DNA from: an uncultured Chlorobiaceae bacterium
GTDB lineage: Bacteria; Bacteroidota; Chlorobiia; Chlorobiales; Chlorobiaceae
DNA length: 64,000 nt
Assembly: GCA_903939765.1 (NCBI GenBank)
Contig: CAJAIK010000098.1
Location: forward strand, 61,285 to 125,284
Direction of reading: 5' to 3'
The notes under the pieces were generated by a model. It made no database searches and was not told the origin of the DNA. It saw nothing but the letters and a program-made list of their open reading frames with translations. Made by a program: the position numbers and the translations under genes. This document shows, in pieces, positions 34,372 to 44,530 of the stretch (the first letter of the stretch is position 1; each line of letters begins with the position of its first letter).

Positions 34372-35205
34372 TTATCCCTGCACCACACCACGGTCGAACT
34401 CCGGGTAAAAAATCCGCTGGATACCCACCGTTTTTCCGGTTGCAACATCGAGTGAGAGAAGCACCCCTGAAAAATGAACATCATCCTCGGCGCACTCATA
34501 CTTGTGCGGTGTCTGGTAAAGCATCCGGTCGGTTGCCGACTTGATCTGCATACCGATGACTGAGTTGTGTGGCCCGGTCATGCCCGCGTCGGTGCAGTAG
34601 CCCGTACCTTTAGGGAGAATACGCTCATCGGCGGTAGGCACATGGGTGTGGGTACCAATCACGGCCGAAACCTTGCCATCAAGATACCAGCCAAGCGCAA
34701 TCTTTTCAGCGGTGGCCTCTGCGTGGATATCAACAAAAATATGGCGTACCTTGTCCTTGCTCTGCTCCTTGATCTGCTTGATCACCCAGTCCGCCGTTCT
34801 GAAGGGGCAATCAATGGAGTACATGAAGGTTCTCCCCTGCAGGTTGACCACCGCAATATCGCCCAATCCGTTTGGCAGTTTGTAGATAGCATATCCCTTG
34901 CCGTAGGTGCCTTTGGGATAGTTCAGTGGACGCAACACCTGCGGGTGCGTTTTGAGGGTATCAAAAAAGTTGAAATTGCTCCAGGTATGATTTCCTCCGG
35001 TCACCACATTGACGCCCGCCTCAAGAAGCTGGTTGAGCGCTTCGAGGCTCATCCCTTTGCCATGATGAGCATTTTCGCCGTTACAGACCACAAAATCAAC
35101 ATGATACTTGCTGATAAAACTTTTCAGCATCCGGCCAACCATCTGGAGACCCGGAGTACCAACAACATCACCGATGAACATGACGTTCAGGGTTTTCTGT
35201 GCCAT
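34372..35205 (-). CDS. ymdB: YmdB-family metallophosphoesterase
   Basis: A 277-residue calcineurin-like phosphoesterase of the TIGR00282/YmdB family. The metal-binding residues lie in FIGDVVGTPG (D12), NGENAHHGKG, GGNHTWSN, DIHAEATAEK and GTHTHVPTAD. Homologues hydrolyse 2',3'-cyclic nucleotides and influence RNA turnover and biofilm decisions in Bacillus and Mycoplasma. AGGATAAGGT precedes the ATG. It is the only gene of its transcription unit here; a 328-bp non-coding gap lies upstream. Confidence 0.92.
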   Translation of the reverse strand: MAQKTLNVMFIGDVVGTPGLQMVGRMLKSFISKYHVDFVVCNGENAHHGKGMSLEALNQLLEAGVNVVTGGNHTWSNFNFFDTLKTHPQVLRPLNYPKGTYGKGYAIYKLPNGLGDIAVVNLQGRTFMYSIDCPFRTADWVIKQIKEQSKDKVRHIFVDIHAEATAEKIALGWYLDGKVSAVIGTHTHVPTADERILPKGTGYCTDAGMTGPHNSVIGMQIKSATDRMLYQTPHKYECAEDDVHFSGVLLSLDVATGKTVGIQRIFYPEFDRGVVQG

Positions 35206-35533
35206 ACCTTATCCTTATAACCGTTCTATTGCTTAAAACTGAAGGGAACCTCCATTAAACCGCCGTGAGCAGATTGCATTCGAGCACAGCTCCACAAAGC
35301 AATCGAATCGCGCAAACGGGTTCATAAAAGTTCACTGACTGTGCGGGAAGTTACGCATTACGTCCCACATTGAACAATCTTATTTGCCTACCCATGCAAA
35401 GCTTTTATATAAAATCATTTACACCAAGCAATCAGGGAACTGCCACAACAGGTACCGCAATACATTAAAAAATCTTATTTTTGACAGAGGCGTCATGCTA
35501 AACACAAATCAAACGGCATAACCCGCAAAAAAA
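35206..35533. other. 328-bp divergent intergenic region
   Basis: Nothing coding is visible. It should hold promoters for ymdB and for the L,D-transpeptidase-like gene, but no clear elements were recognised. Confidence 0.5.
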
Positions 35534-36157
35534 ATGAACGCTCAACAAAAAAAAGCCTTTTATGGCGGTGTGGTGGCATTATTGCTCCTTTTCGGCGCAG
35601 GAGTGCTGTCGCTGCCGCAAAAAATTTCTGTCGAGGCTTACAGTGCTGCGTTTGCGGCTTTTAAAGGCTATCGAACGACGCATCCGGAAGAGCGATACCG
35701 CTATCTGGCGGTGGTGGATTACTCAAAACCCTCATACCTGAAGCGGATGGCGATAATTGATCTTGTCAGCGGAGAGGAGTCGTTTTACCGGGTAGCGCAT
35801 GGAAAAAATTCCGGAGAACTCTATGCGACCCGCTTTTCCAATGTTCCGGAGTCCGGCATGAGCAGCCCCGGGCTCTACAGGGTTCTTGACGCATATATGG
35901 GGGTTCATGGCGTGGCCGTTCGCCTTGAAGGAGTTGAACCGGCAACGAACGGTAATGCCTTCAGCCGAGATATTGTGCTTCACTCAGCCGATTACGTCTC
36001 GCTTGGTTACATATTCCTGAACCTTGTGACCTTTAACGGCCCGAGAATCGGCCGAAGCAACGGCTGCTTTGTGGTATCGCCCGATGACATTGATGAGGTG
36101 ACGCAAAAACTCGGTCGCAAGGGACTTCTCTATGCCTGGAGTGGCTCCACAAGGTAA
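35534..36157 (+). CDS. murein L,D-transpeptidase catalytic-domain protein (YkuD-like)
   Basis: A 207-residue protein with an N-terminal signal-anchor helix (FYGGVVALLLLFGAGVLSL) and a periplasmic domain of the murein L,D-transpeptidase family. Landmarks are VVDYSKPSYLKRMAIIDL, VAHGKNSGELYATRFSN, SSPGLYRVLDAYMGVHGVAV, RDIVLHSADYV and the active-site block IGRSNGCFVVSP, where the Cys of S-x-GCF and the His of VLHSADYV are the catalytic pair. The role is presumably peptidoglycan cross-linking or protein attachment in the periplasm; the family is common in Bacteroidetes/Chlorobi. It stands alone. Confidence 0.85.
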   Translation: MNAQQKKAFYGGVVALLLLFGAGVLSLPQKISVEAYSAAFAAFKGYRTTHPEERYRYLAVVDYSKPSYLKRMAIIDLVSGEESFYRVAHGKNSGELYATRFSNVPESGMSSPGLYRVLDAYMGVHGVAVRLEGVEPATNGNAFSRDIVLHSADYVSLGYIFLNLVTFNGPRIGRSNGCFVVSPDDIDEVTQKLGRKGLLYAWSGSTR

Positions 36158-36348
36158 CTCTCTTTTCATACACCTCTTTTTTATCCCTGAACTCCTTTCC
36201 ATCCCTTTCCCGCACAGACGCCGCATATATTTTTTCCAATAAGAATAAGCACATCATATAGAATACCAAGTCAACGCTGTTGATGATTTTCCCATCTTAC
36301 AACCTTGATGTGATGTATTTTTTTTATATATATCGCACATACTTCTTG

Positions 36349-36357
36349 TGTTATAAT
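36349..36357 (+). promoter_or_regulatory. extended -10 promoter of the PEP-CTERM gene
   Basis: TGTTATAAT gives a TG-N-TATAAT extended -10 with a perfect TATAAT at 36352-36357. The proper -35 is poor, which is usual for extended -10 promoters. It lies 68 bases before the ATG at 36425. Confidence 0.5.
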
Positions 36358-36424
36358 ATATAAACGGGCGGCTCGCCTTTATAGACAAGCGATACATAAA
36401 GGCATCGCAACGTTGTTACCGGAA

Positions 36425-37270
36425 ATGCTTAAACATCCTGAAAAAATGAAAAAGATGCTTTCTTCGGTTGTAGCTATCGCGATGATTGCGCTTTGCGGAA
36501 CGGCTGAGGCATCAGTGCCGGATGGTGGATTGATTAATATTAATTTTGGCGTTTCGGGAAGCAATATGTACACCGGGTTAGCCGATGTGACGTGGGCCGC
36601 CCCCCTCGAAACAGCTCCTCAACAAAATGGCAGCGGTAATTATACATGGAACAACGTCGCAGAGAATTCAAGCAGTTCCATCACAAATTTGCTCTTTTCA
36701 GATGCAACCTCTTCTCTTGTAAGCGTATCATGGTCTGGCAAAGTCAATAACGGGCAGCAGACAACCATGCCCGGGCCAGCGGAGTCTTTAATGAAAGGGC
36801 AGTTGCTGCCTGATACAGTTGTACCCAATACGAAAAAAGATAAATCTGGCTTTATAACGTTTACCGGTTTGACATCTGGTTCTTACAGGTTGTATGTTTA
36901 TTCTCAGCCACAGAAAAATAAGGATGAATTATTAAATTTGACTCTCAATGAGGACGGAACTTCAGCCAGAACAATGACACCGGCTAATACGTTAACAGCT
37001 TTTTCCGATGGTACTAATGGGAATGTTACCGTATTTGATCTCAGCACTGAATATCCACCAACATCAACACAGACACTTAATTTCACGTCGGTTGTTACTA
37101 CGGGTCAAAATAGTACAAGTCTGGGCGGTATCAGCGGGGTGCAATTATACAGGGTATCCGGCCCTGCGCCGGAACCGGCAAGTATGACTCTGCTGGTAGT
37201 TGGCGCTCTTATAGCCTTAGCCTGTCGCCTTTTCAGGAAGTCTGCCAGATCGTCAGCAAAGATCGTTTGA
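36425..37270 (+). CDS. PEP-CTERM sorting-signal protein, function unknown
   Basis: A secreted protein of 281 residues from ATG 36425 (36446 is also possible). It has an N-terminal signal peptide (MLSSVVAIAMIALCGTAEA), a Ser/Thr/Asn-rich beta domain of about 220 residues (GLININFGVSGSNMYTGL, FITFTGLTSGSYRLYVYSQ, GGISGVQLYRVSG) and a C-terminal PEPASMTLLVVGALIALACR then RKSARS. The last part is the PEP-CTERM sorting signal: PEP motif, hydrophobic segment and basic end, cut by exosortase EpsH/XrtA-type enzymes. The protein is thus predicted to be exported to the surface or matrix. No domain of known activity was recognised. A strong terminator follows. Confidence 0.82.
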   Translation: MLKHPEKMKKMLSSVVAIAMIALCGTAEASVPDGGLININFGVSGSNMYTGLADVTWAAPLETAPQQNGSGNYTWNNVAENSSSSITNLLFSDATSSLVSVSWSGKVNNGQQTTMPGPAESLMKGQLLPDTVVPNTKKDKSGFITFTGLTSGSYRLYVYSQPQKNKDELLNLTLNEDGTSARTMTPANTLTAFSDGTNGNVTVFDLSTEYPPTSTQTLNFTSVVTTGQNSTSLGGISGVQLYRVSGPAPEPASMTLLVVGALIALACRLFRKSARSSAKIV

Positions 37271-37316
37271 ACTTTGTAACAAAAGGACAAGTTCTGATTT
37301 CAAAGAAAGAACTTAC

Positions 37317-37352
37317 AACACAAAAACCCGGAATAATCCGGGTTTTTGTGTT
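37317..37352. terminator. bidirectional intrinsic terminator
   Basis: AACACAAAAACCCGGA and TCCGGGTTTTTGTGTT form a perfect 16-bp stem around ATAA. The T-run within the arm can serve either strand: the PEP-CTERM gene upstream and the convergent icd gene, whose stop lies 19 bases beyond. Confidence 0.85.
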
Positions 37353-37370
37353 GCGCTGCTTATGAAAAAA

Positions 37371-39611
<2,241 letters not shown>

Positions 39612-39718
39612 TTAACTATTTTTCGAAATTATCTGATAAAAAAAAACACAACACAACCCAAGCGAGGTTATGAACAACGCAGTTCAACAACAAAAAACGA
39701 AAAATTATTATTGGCCTT

Positions 39719-39753
39719 GTTATTCTGCGTATCGAATGGAGACGCAGAATAAC
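39719..39753. other. 12-bp-stem hairpin in the icd/fabI gap
   Basis: GTTATTCTGCGT (39719-39730) and ACGCAGAATAAC (39742-39753) pair perfectly around an 11-base loop. It lies between fabI and icd. No U-tract follows on either strand, so a role as terminator of fabI or as an mRNA structure is uncertain. Confidence 0.5.
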
Positions 39754-39858
39754 AGAGTGGCCAGACATCAAAAAAGAGGGAATCCGGACGGTTGCCGGTC
39801 AAATAGAGGGAAATCTGCTGCGGCTTTTTCCCCCGGTACTCACCTGAAAGAGTTAAAC

Positions 39859-40725
39859 TTACTCGTTAAGACCTACCCGTAAAGCAAGATCCTCATCGTT
39901 AAGCACCTCATGAGCAAGCTTGATCATGGGAATGGTCGCTCCCATTGAACTGTAGCCGCCATCATGAAAGAGGTTCTGCATGGTCACCTTGCGGGAAAGA
40001 TCGCTGAGGATGGTCATGGAATATTCAGCACACTCCTCGGCAGAGGCATTGCCAAGGGGAGACATGAGATCACTGTATTCGTACATTTTCTCAAAGCCCG
40101 GAATGCCGCTTCCTGCCTTGGTATAGGTTGGGCTTTGTGATATCGTGTTGATACGAATCGCCTTTCTTGCAAGCCTTGGTCCATAACTGCGGACAATGGA
40201 TTCAAGCAGTGACTTCGCATCTCCCATATCTGAATAGGTCCAGTAATTTCTCTGTGAAGCAATGTAGGAGAGAGAGAGAATGCTTCCACCCTCATTGATA
40301 GCCTCATTTTTCAGCGCATAAGAGACAAGCCGGTGCAGCGACAAAGCCGAAACGTCAAGCGTTTTGATAAACCACTCGTAGTTGAGATCTTCGTAGGGCA
40401 ACTGCTTGCGAATATTCTGTGACATTCCAATGGAATGCACGATAAAGTCGACCGGGCCGACTTTTTCCTTTAGTTCTTTAAAACAGGTATCGACATCCTC
40501 ATTTTTCGACGCATCACAAACAATCATCGGAGCATTACCGCATAATGTCGAAAGCTCTTCAATATTGCCGAAACGCAACGCTGCCGCAACATTTGAGATG
40601 GCGATCTCTGCGCCCTCCCTGTAGGCATTAAGAGCAATCTGCCAGCCAATACTGCTTTCGTCAAGCGGGCCGAAAACGATTCCCTTCTTCCCTTTCAACA
40701 GACCATAGTGCGCTTTCTCGGACAT
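39859..40725 (-). CDS. fabI: enoyl-[acyl-carrier-protein] reductase FabI
   Basis: A 288-residue enoyl-ACP reductase of the SDR-type FabI family, last step of fatty-acid elongation. The cofactor segment GPLDESSIGWQIALNAYREGA has the widely spaced FabI pattern. DASKNEDV and FIVHSIG follow, and the active site is YWTYSDMGDAKS with Y-x6-K. The end HDGGYSSMG is family typical. The residues between Tyr and Lys differ from the canonical NVMGLA, so inhibitor sensitivity may differ. It is on the minus strand, between icd and arsA. Confidence 0.9.
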   Translation of the reverse strand: MSEKAHYGLLKGKKGIVFGPLDESSIGWQIALNAYREGAEIAISNVAAALRFGNIEELSTLCGNAPMIVCDASKNEDVDTCFKELKEKVGPVDFIVHSIGMSQNIRKQLPYEDLNYEWFIKTLDVSALSLHRLVSYALKNEAINEGGSILSLSYIASQRNYWTYSDMGDAKSLLESIVRSYGPRLARKAIRINTISQSPTYTKAGSGIPGFEKMYEYSDLMSPLGNASAEECAEYSMTILSDLSRKVTMQNLFHDGGYSSMGATIPMIKLAHEVLNDEDLALRVGLNE

Positions 40726-40864
40726 GATATAAGCTGATTCTTTAACAAAAATTGGGGTAAATTCCCGTTAACTCGACATTTTAAACATTGAAGATACAAG
40801 ATTCCCTTTAAAACTTAAACTCTTTGTCCCTATTTTTTCTTTCCGCTCCTATTAAAGCGCGATG

Positions 40865-42166
40865 TTATATTTTCAACCGCCTCATTGATCGAAGTTTATC
40901 GAGCATATTCCTGTTCACGCTCAACTCCATCTCCTCCTTTTCGACCACGATCTCCCTGAAGACAACACGAAGAAGATTATCCTCCCTGATATACTCCTCC
41001 ATTTCAAGACTGTAAAGCGCTCTGGGAAGGGTAATGATCCGTTGAGCCCTGTCTACGGTTACGACGATGTCAGTACCCATACGGCTGACAAGAACCTCTT
41101 CGGCATCCTTGAGAAAGGGTATTTTGATACAGAGAACCTCACGATGGTCGTCTGTTCCCGCATTTATTTTGCTTTCAATCCAGAAATTCTTGCCCGAATA
41201 AAAAATCTTGTCCGGGAGTTGCTCGCCAAAAACCAGTTTGCTGATATCGTGCAGGGCATCCGTCCCGATCGGCTCGGTTCTCTGTAACTGACAACGAAAA
41301 ACTGGCGTCGGGTAAAAAGAGCTGTCGATCTCCATCAAATATTTGCTGTGCAGATCAGCCCAGAACTCAAAATACTCCCCCACCGTTTTTGAAGTAGGCA
41401 GAATTTTGTTGATCACAATACCATCAACATTTATCCCGTACAGATGCACAAAGGTGTAGGCACGTTTTGTTTCAAGGATGGAGAGCTTTTCAGGGTTCAG
41501 TACCAGCCGGAAGGTAACCTCGGGACTGAGAATAAACTTGTTGATATCCTCCATCTGCTTGAGGAGCACATTGACCTCATTAAAGAAGTCATCATCCGGA
41601 ATCGATTTTCCGCTCAACGGTCGTGCCAGTGACGACATGCTTTTATAGAGCTTGAAAAACTGCTTACCCATGTTTCCGCCAATAATAATCTCGGGATAAG
41701 CCAGCAAACGGAGTGTGTTGCCCGTCGGAGAGGTATCGAGCACAACGGTGTCCCACTTCCCTGACTGCGCCTCATCGAGCAGGCGGCTCAATGCAAAAAT
41801 CTCGTCAAGGCCAGGCTGCGTAGTCAGTTCGGTCGCCATGCCACTGTCAATACCCTTGCTTTTATAGGAAGAGGAGACAAACTTCTGGAAGCCTGACATG
41901 TTTTTTTTAAGCTCGTACACCGTATCAACCTCAAGGCCGTAGAGGTTCTCCTCAATCTTCTGAGGATCATTGCGGCTTATGCGCATGTTAAAAACATCCG
42001 AAAGCGAATGGGCCGGATCGGAAGACATGATCAGTACCCTCTTGCCCTGCCTCGACAGAGCGACTGCTGTGGATGATGAAATGGTAGTTTTTCCTGTCCC
42101 ACCTTTTCCTGAATAAATGATAACTCTGGTCTGCGACTGGTTTTCCGTTAACTCCCTCGACAACAT
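40865..42166 (-). CDS. arsA: ArsA-family ATPase with C-terminal HSP20-like domain
   Basis: A 433-residue ATPase of the ArsA/Get3 family. ATG 42166 is preceded by GGGGAG and gives a proper N-terminus; a longer frame reaches 42331 without family sequence. The P-loop is GKGGTGKT at 20-27, then SSDPAHSLSDVF (switch), VLDTSPTGNTLRLL and a C-terminal block KIPFLKDAEEVLVSRMGTD, VDRAQRIITLPRAL of the ArsA HSP20-like type. The family is multi-copy in green sulfur bacteria. Arsenite export needs an ArsB partner, absent here, so roles in membrane-protein or chlorosome-related targeting are as likely; this is inference. Confidence 0.88.
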   Translation of the reverse strand: MLSRELTENQSQTRVIIYSGKGGTGKTTISSSTAVALSRQGKRVLIMSSDPAHSLSDVFNMRISRNDPQKIEENLYGLEVDTVYELKKNMSGFQKFVSSSYKSKGIDSGMATELTTQPGLDEIFALSRLLDEAQSGKWDTVVLDTSPTGNTLRLLAYPEIIIGGNMGKQFFKLYKSMSSLARPLSGKSIPDDDFFNEVNVLLKQMEDINKFILSPEVTFRLVLNPEKLSILETKRAYTFVHLYGINVDGIVINKILPTSKTVGEYFEFWADLHSKYLMEIDSSFYPTPVFRCQLQRTEPIGTDALHDISKLVFGEQLPDKIFYSGKNFWIESKINAGTDDHREVLCIKIPFLKDAEEVLVSRMGTDIVVTVDRAQRIITLPRALYSLEMEEYIREDNLLRVVFREIVVEKEEMELSVNRNMLDKLRSMRRLKI

Positions 42167-42260
42167 AAAAACTCCCCGGTTAAAGGTCAATAATCCAAAA
42201 AGGCATTCCCTCTTCGGGAGGGCAAAAATATCGTTGCACAAAGTACCATTTTTCCCCTCC

Positions 42261-42845
42261 TTAGAGAAAAAGAATCTTTTTCTGCATGGCATGGCTGAGT
42301 TGGTGCATATACTCCTCATGCTCAATTTCAACAGCGCCCAACTTTTGCAAGTGCGGGTTCATGATCTGTGCGTCAAGCAGCAGGTATCCTCGCGCTTTCA
42401 GATGAATCACCAGTTGATTGAAGGCTATTTGAGAGGCATAAGAGCGACGGGAAAACATCGACTCTCCAAAGAATGCGCCTCCCATAGCCAGGCCATACAA
42501 CCCCCCGACAAGCTCACCCTCATACCAACTTTCTATACTGTGGGCAAGACCGAGGCTGTGCAGCTTGATATAGACCTCCATAATCTCCCCGGAAATCCAG
42601 GTTTCATGATCATTTTTTCGAGGCGCTGCACACCCTTTGATCACCCCTGCAAACTCCTTGTCGAAGGTCAAGGTAAACTCATTTTTTCTGGTCAGGCGAA
42701 GAACATCGCGAGACGCCCTGAAACGATCGAGATTGAAGACGGCCCGTTTATGGGGCTGGCACCAGAATACCTTTTCATCTTTCGGGTCTGACATCGGGAA
42801 AAATCCCTGATGGTAAGCTCCGAGAAGTTCATCAATACGGATCAT
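42261..42845 (-). CDS. aat: leucyl/phenylalanyl-tRNA-protein transferase
   Basis: A 194-residue aminoacyl-tRNA-protein transferase that adds Leu or Phe to proteins with N-terminal Arg or Lys, marking them for ClpAP degradation by the N-end rule. Family landmarks: AYHQGFFPMSD, FWCQPHKRAVF, TWISGEIMEVYIKLHSLG, HSIESWYEGELVGGLYGLA, GGAFFGESMFSR and LLDAQIMNPHL. The size is normal. It lies in a minus-strand run with a nitroreductase gene upstream (19 bases) and arsA downstream. Confidence 0.94.
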   Translation of the reverse strand: MIRIDELLGAYHQGFFPMSDPKDEKVFWCQPHKRAVFNLDRFRASRDVLRLTRKNEFTLTFDKEFAGVIKGCAAPRKNDHETWISGEIMEVYIKLHSLGLAHSIESWYEGELVGGLYGLAMGGAFFGESMFSRRSYASQIAFNQLVIHLKARGYLLLDAQIMNPHLQKLGAVEIEHEEYMHQLSHAMQKKILFL

Positions 42846-42864
42846 CTATCGTGATAGCAGGCAG

Positions 42865-43443
42865 TTAGAGAAAGTTCAAAAGAACATCGTCAACCACCCT
42901 TTTCGGCACATGGTGAATACCACTGGCATCCCTGAAATAGCGAACAGAATCATCATCACCCATCTGATCAATGACAACCGTCTCTATGGGTTTACCCAGA
43001 GCAATTGCCATAACTATCAAAAACCGCTCCGGAATTTTCAGCAACTCCCTTGCTTTTTCACGGTCAAGAGAGCCAAGAATGCAGCCTCCGAGCCCTGAAG
43101 CGGTTGCGCCAAGAAGAATGGTCTGGGCAGCAATACCACTGTCGCAGGCAAAGTCACAGCCTGCCAAAGAGTCACCAAGCATCACAATACAGGCCTGGGG
43201 ACGTTCACCTTCAGCCGGGCCTGACCAGTCAGAAAGATAGCCCGCCCATGAAAGAAGAGGGTAGAGGGCCGCAAGCAGAGAGGGCTCACAAACCGCAATG
43301 TATCGCAGGGGTTGCAAATTTCTGGCCGACGGAACATAGCAGGCAAGCTCAACAAGTTCCCGCACGGTATCCTCCGGAACCGGAACAGTGCCATCAAATC
43401 TCCGGTAACTCCGACATTTCGTTACAAGCTCTCTGAACAACAT
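42865..43443 (-). CDS. nitroreductase family protein
   Basis: A 192-residue FMN-dependent nitroreductase-fold protein. ATG 43443 has GGAG five bases upstream; a GTG at 43458 overlapping the previous stop is possible. FMN-binding landmarks are KCRSYRRFDGT, YVPSARNLQPLRYI, CDSGIAAQTILLGATASGLGGCILG and LIVMAIALGKP. Such enzymes reduce nitro compounds, quinones or other electrophiles with NAD(P)H. The substrate is unknown. It is part of the minus-strand run from the UvrD-like helicase gene to arsA. Confidence 0.88.
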   Translation of the reverse strand: MLFRELVTKCRSYRRFDGTVPVPEDTVRELVELACYVPSARNLQPLRYIAVCEPSLLAALYPLLSWAGYLSDWSGPAEGERPQACIVMLGDSLAGCDFACDSGIAAQTILLGATASGLGGCILGSLDREKARELLKIPERFLIVMAIALGKPIETVVIDQMGDDDSVRYFRDASGIHHVPKRVVDDVLLNFL

Positions 43444-43454
43444 AGGCACTCCAG

Positions 43455-44486
43455 TCACGACTTTTCTGCCCAGGCGGCATCGGTGTATTTCGAAAGCTCA
43501 TCCCACTGGCCACTGGCGATCCATTCTGCAATATAATTAACCGTTCTGGCATAATGCAGAGGCTCCCTGCATGGCTGCTCCAGCCACTCAGCAAGAATTG
43601 ATCCATCAAGGCTCTCCATCGCCATGCCATAGCCAAGTTCCACCATACCAAGCGCATTGGATTGCTGCTCAATCTGACCATCGAGAGGGCGGAGCAGCAG
43701 CTTCTTTCCGAGATGGAGCGCCTCGCCGGGAAGCTCAAATCCCGCGTTGCAGACAACGCCATTGCACTCCATCAGATCATCAAGAAAGCCTGACCTGGAA
43801 TACTCCCTGAAATGCAGATGCTCCTCATCACGAGTTTCCTGCACTTTCCCGTAAATAAAAAAATCGTACGCACAAAACGGGGTAAAAAAGAGCACAATAT
43901 CTTCCACCTCTTCAAAGGGGAGATAGACAAGAATTTTGTTCCTCTTCACCGCCACAGCACTCTGCGCATAAAGCGTTTCAGGAATAACCGGGGGAAATAT
44001 TGGTTGATTGAAGCTGCTCCAGTGAAGACCGGCATTGTAGCGTGCAGGCGCAAAATTCAGAAGAATCTGTTTTTCAAAAAAAGAGCCCCGACCCACGGGT
44101 ACATCATATTTGAATGCATACTGATGACCAAAACCAAGCGAGGGAATATTTCTTGTTCGTGCAACCATTGAGGTGATCGGATCAAAATCGGTAATAATCA
44201 GCTCAGTCTCTTTTGTATCGAGCATCACAACATCCGCCGTCAAGTGAACAAGGTCAAGCTGAAGCATCGTTTCAAAATAGTTCATCTTTCCCTTGCGGGT
44301 AACGAGTGTCAACCCCTTCATTACCCTGAATGGCTCAAATATCTCTACCTCTCTTAACTCATCCTCTTTTCTGCCGCTGATAATGACATCAACATCGTGG
44401 CCATCCTCCCTGAGCTTTCGGACAAGCTCACGACTGCGGCTGATATGACCGTTTCCCGTACCCTGAACACCATAAAGAATCTTCAT
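43455..44486 (-). CDS. MJ1255/VC2487 family glycosyltransferase
   Basis: A 343-residue GT-B-fold glycosyltransferase of the MJ1255/VC2487 family from ATG 44486. The N-terminal segment MKILYGVQGTGNGHISRSRE and LITDFDPITSMVARTRNIPS are typical, and the C-terminal half has CNGVVCNAGFELPGEALHLGKKLLLRPLDGQ EQQSNA, the nucleotide-sugar binding region. Donor and acceptor are unknown; a cell-envelope glycolipid is a reasonable guess. It lies between the helicase gene and the nitroreductase gene, with an overlap of stop and possible GTG start at 43455-43458. Confidence 0.85.
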   Translation of the reverse strand: MKILYGVQGTGNGHISRSRELVRKLREDGHDVDVIISGRKEDELREVEIFEPFRVMKGLTLVTRKGKMNYFETMLQLDLVHLTADVVMLDTKETELIITDFDPITSMVARTRNIPSLGFGHQYAFKYDVPVGRGSFFEKQILLNFAPARYNAGLHWSSFNQPIFPPVIPETLYAQSAVAVKRNKILVYLPFEEVEDIVLFFTPFCAYDFFIYGKVQETRDEEHLHFREYSRSGFLDDLMECNGVVCNAGFELPGEALHLGKKLLLRPLDGQIEQQSNALGMVELGYGMAMESLDGSILAEWLEQPCREPLHYARTVNYIAEWIASGQWDELSKYTDAAWAEKS

Positions 44487-44530
44487 TCTGCTGAACATTT
44501 ATGCGTGACGCAACCTCTCTGTGGCGCGGG

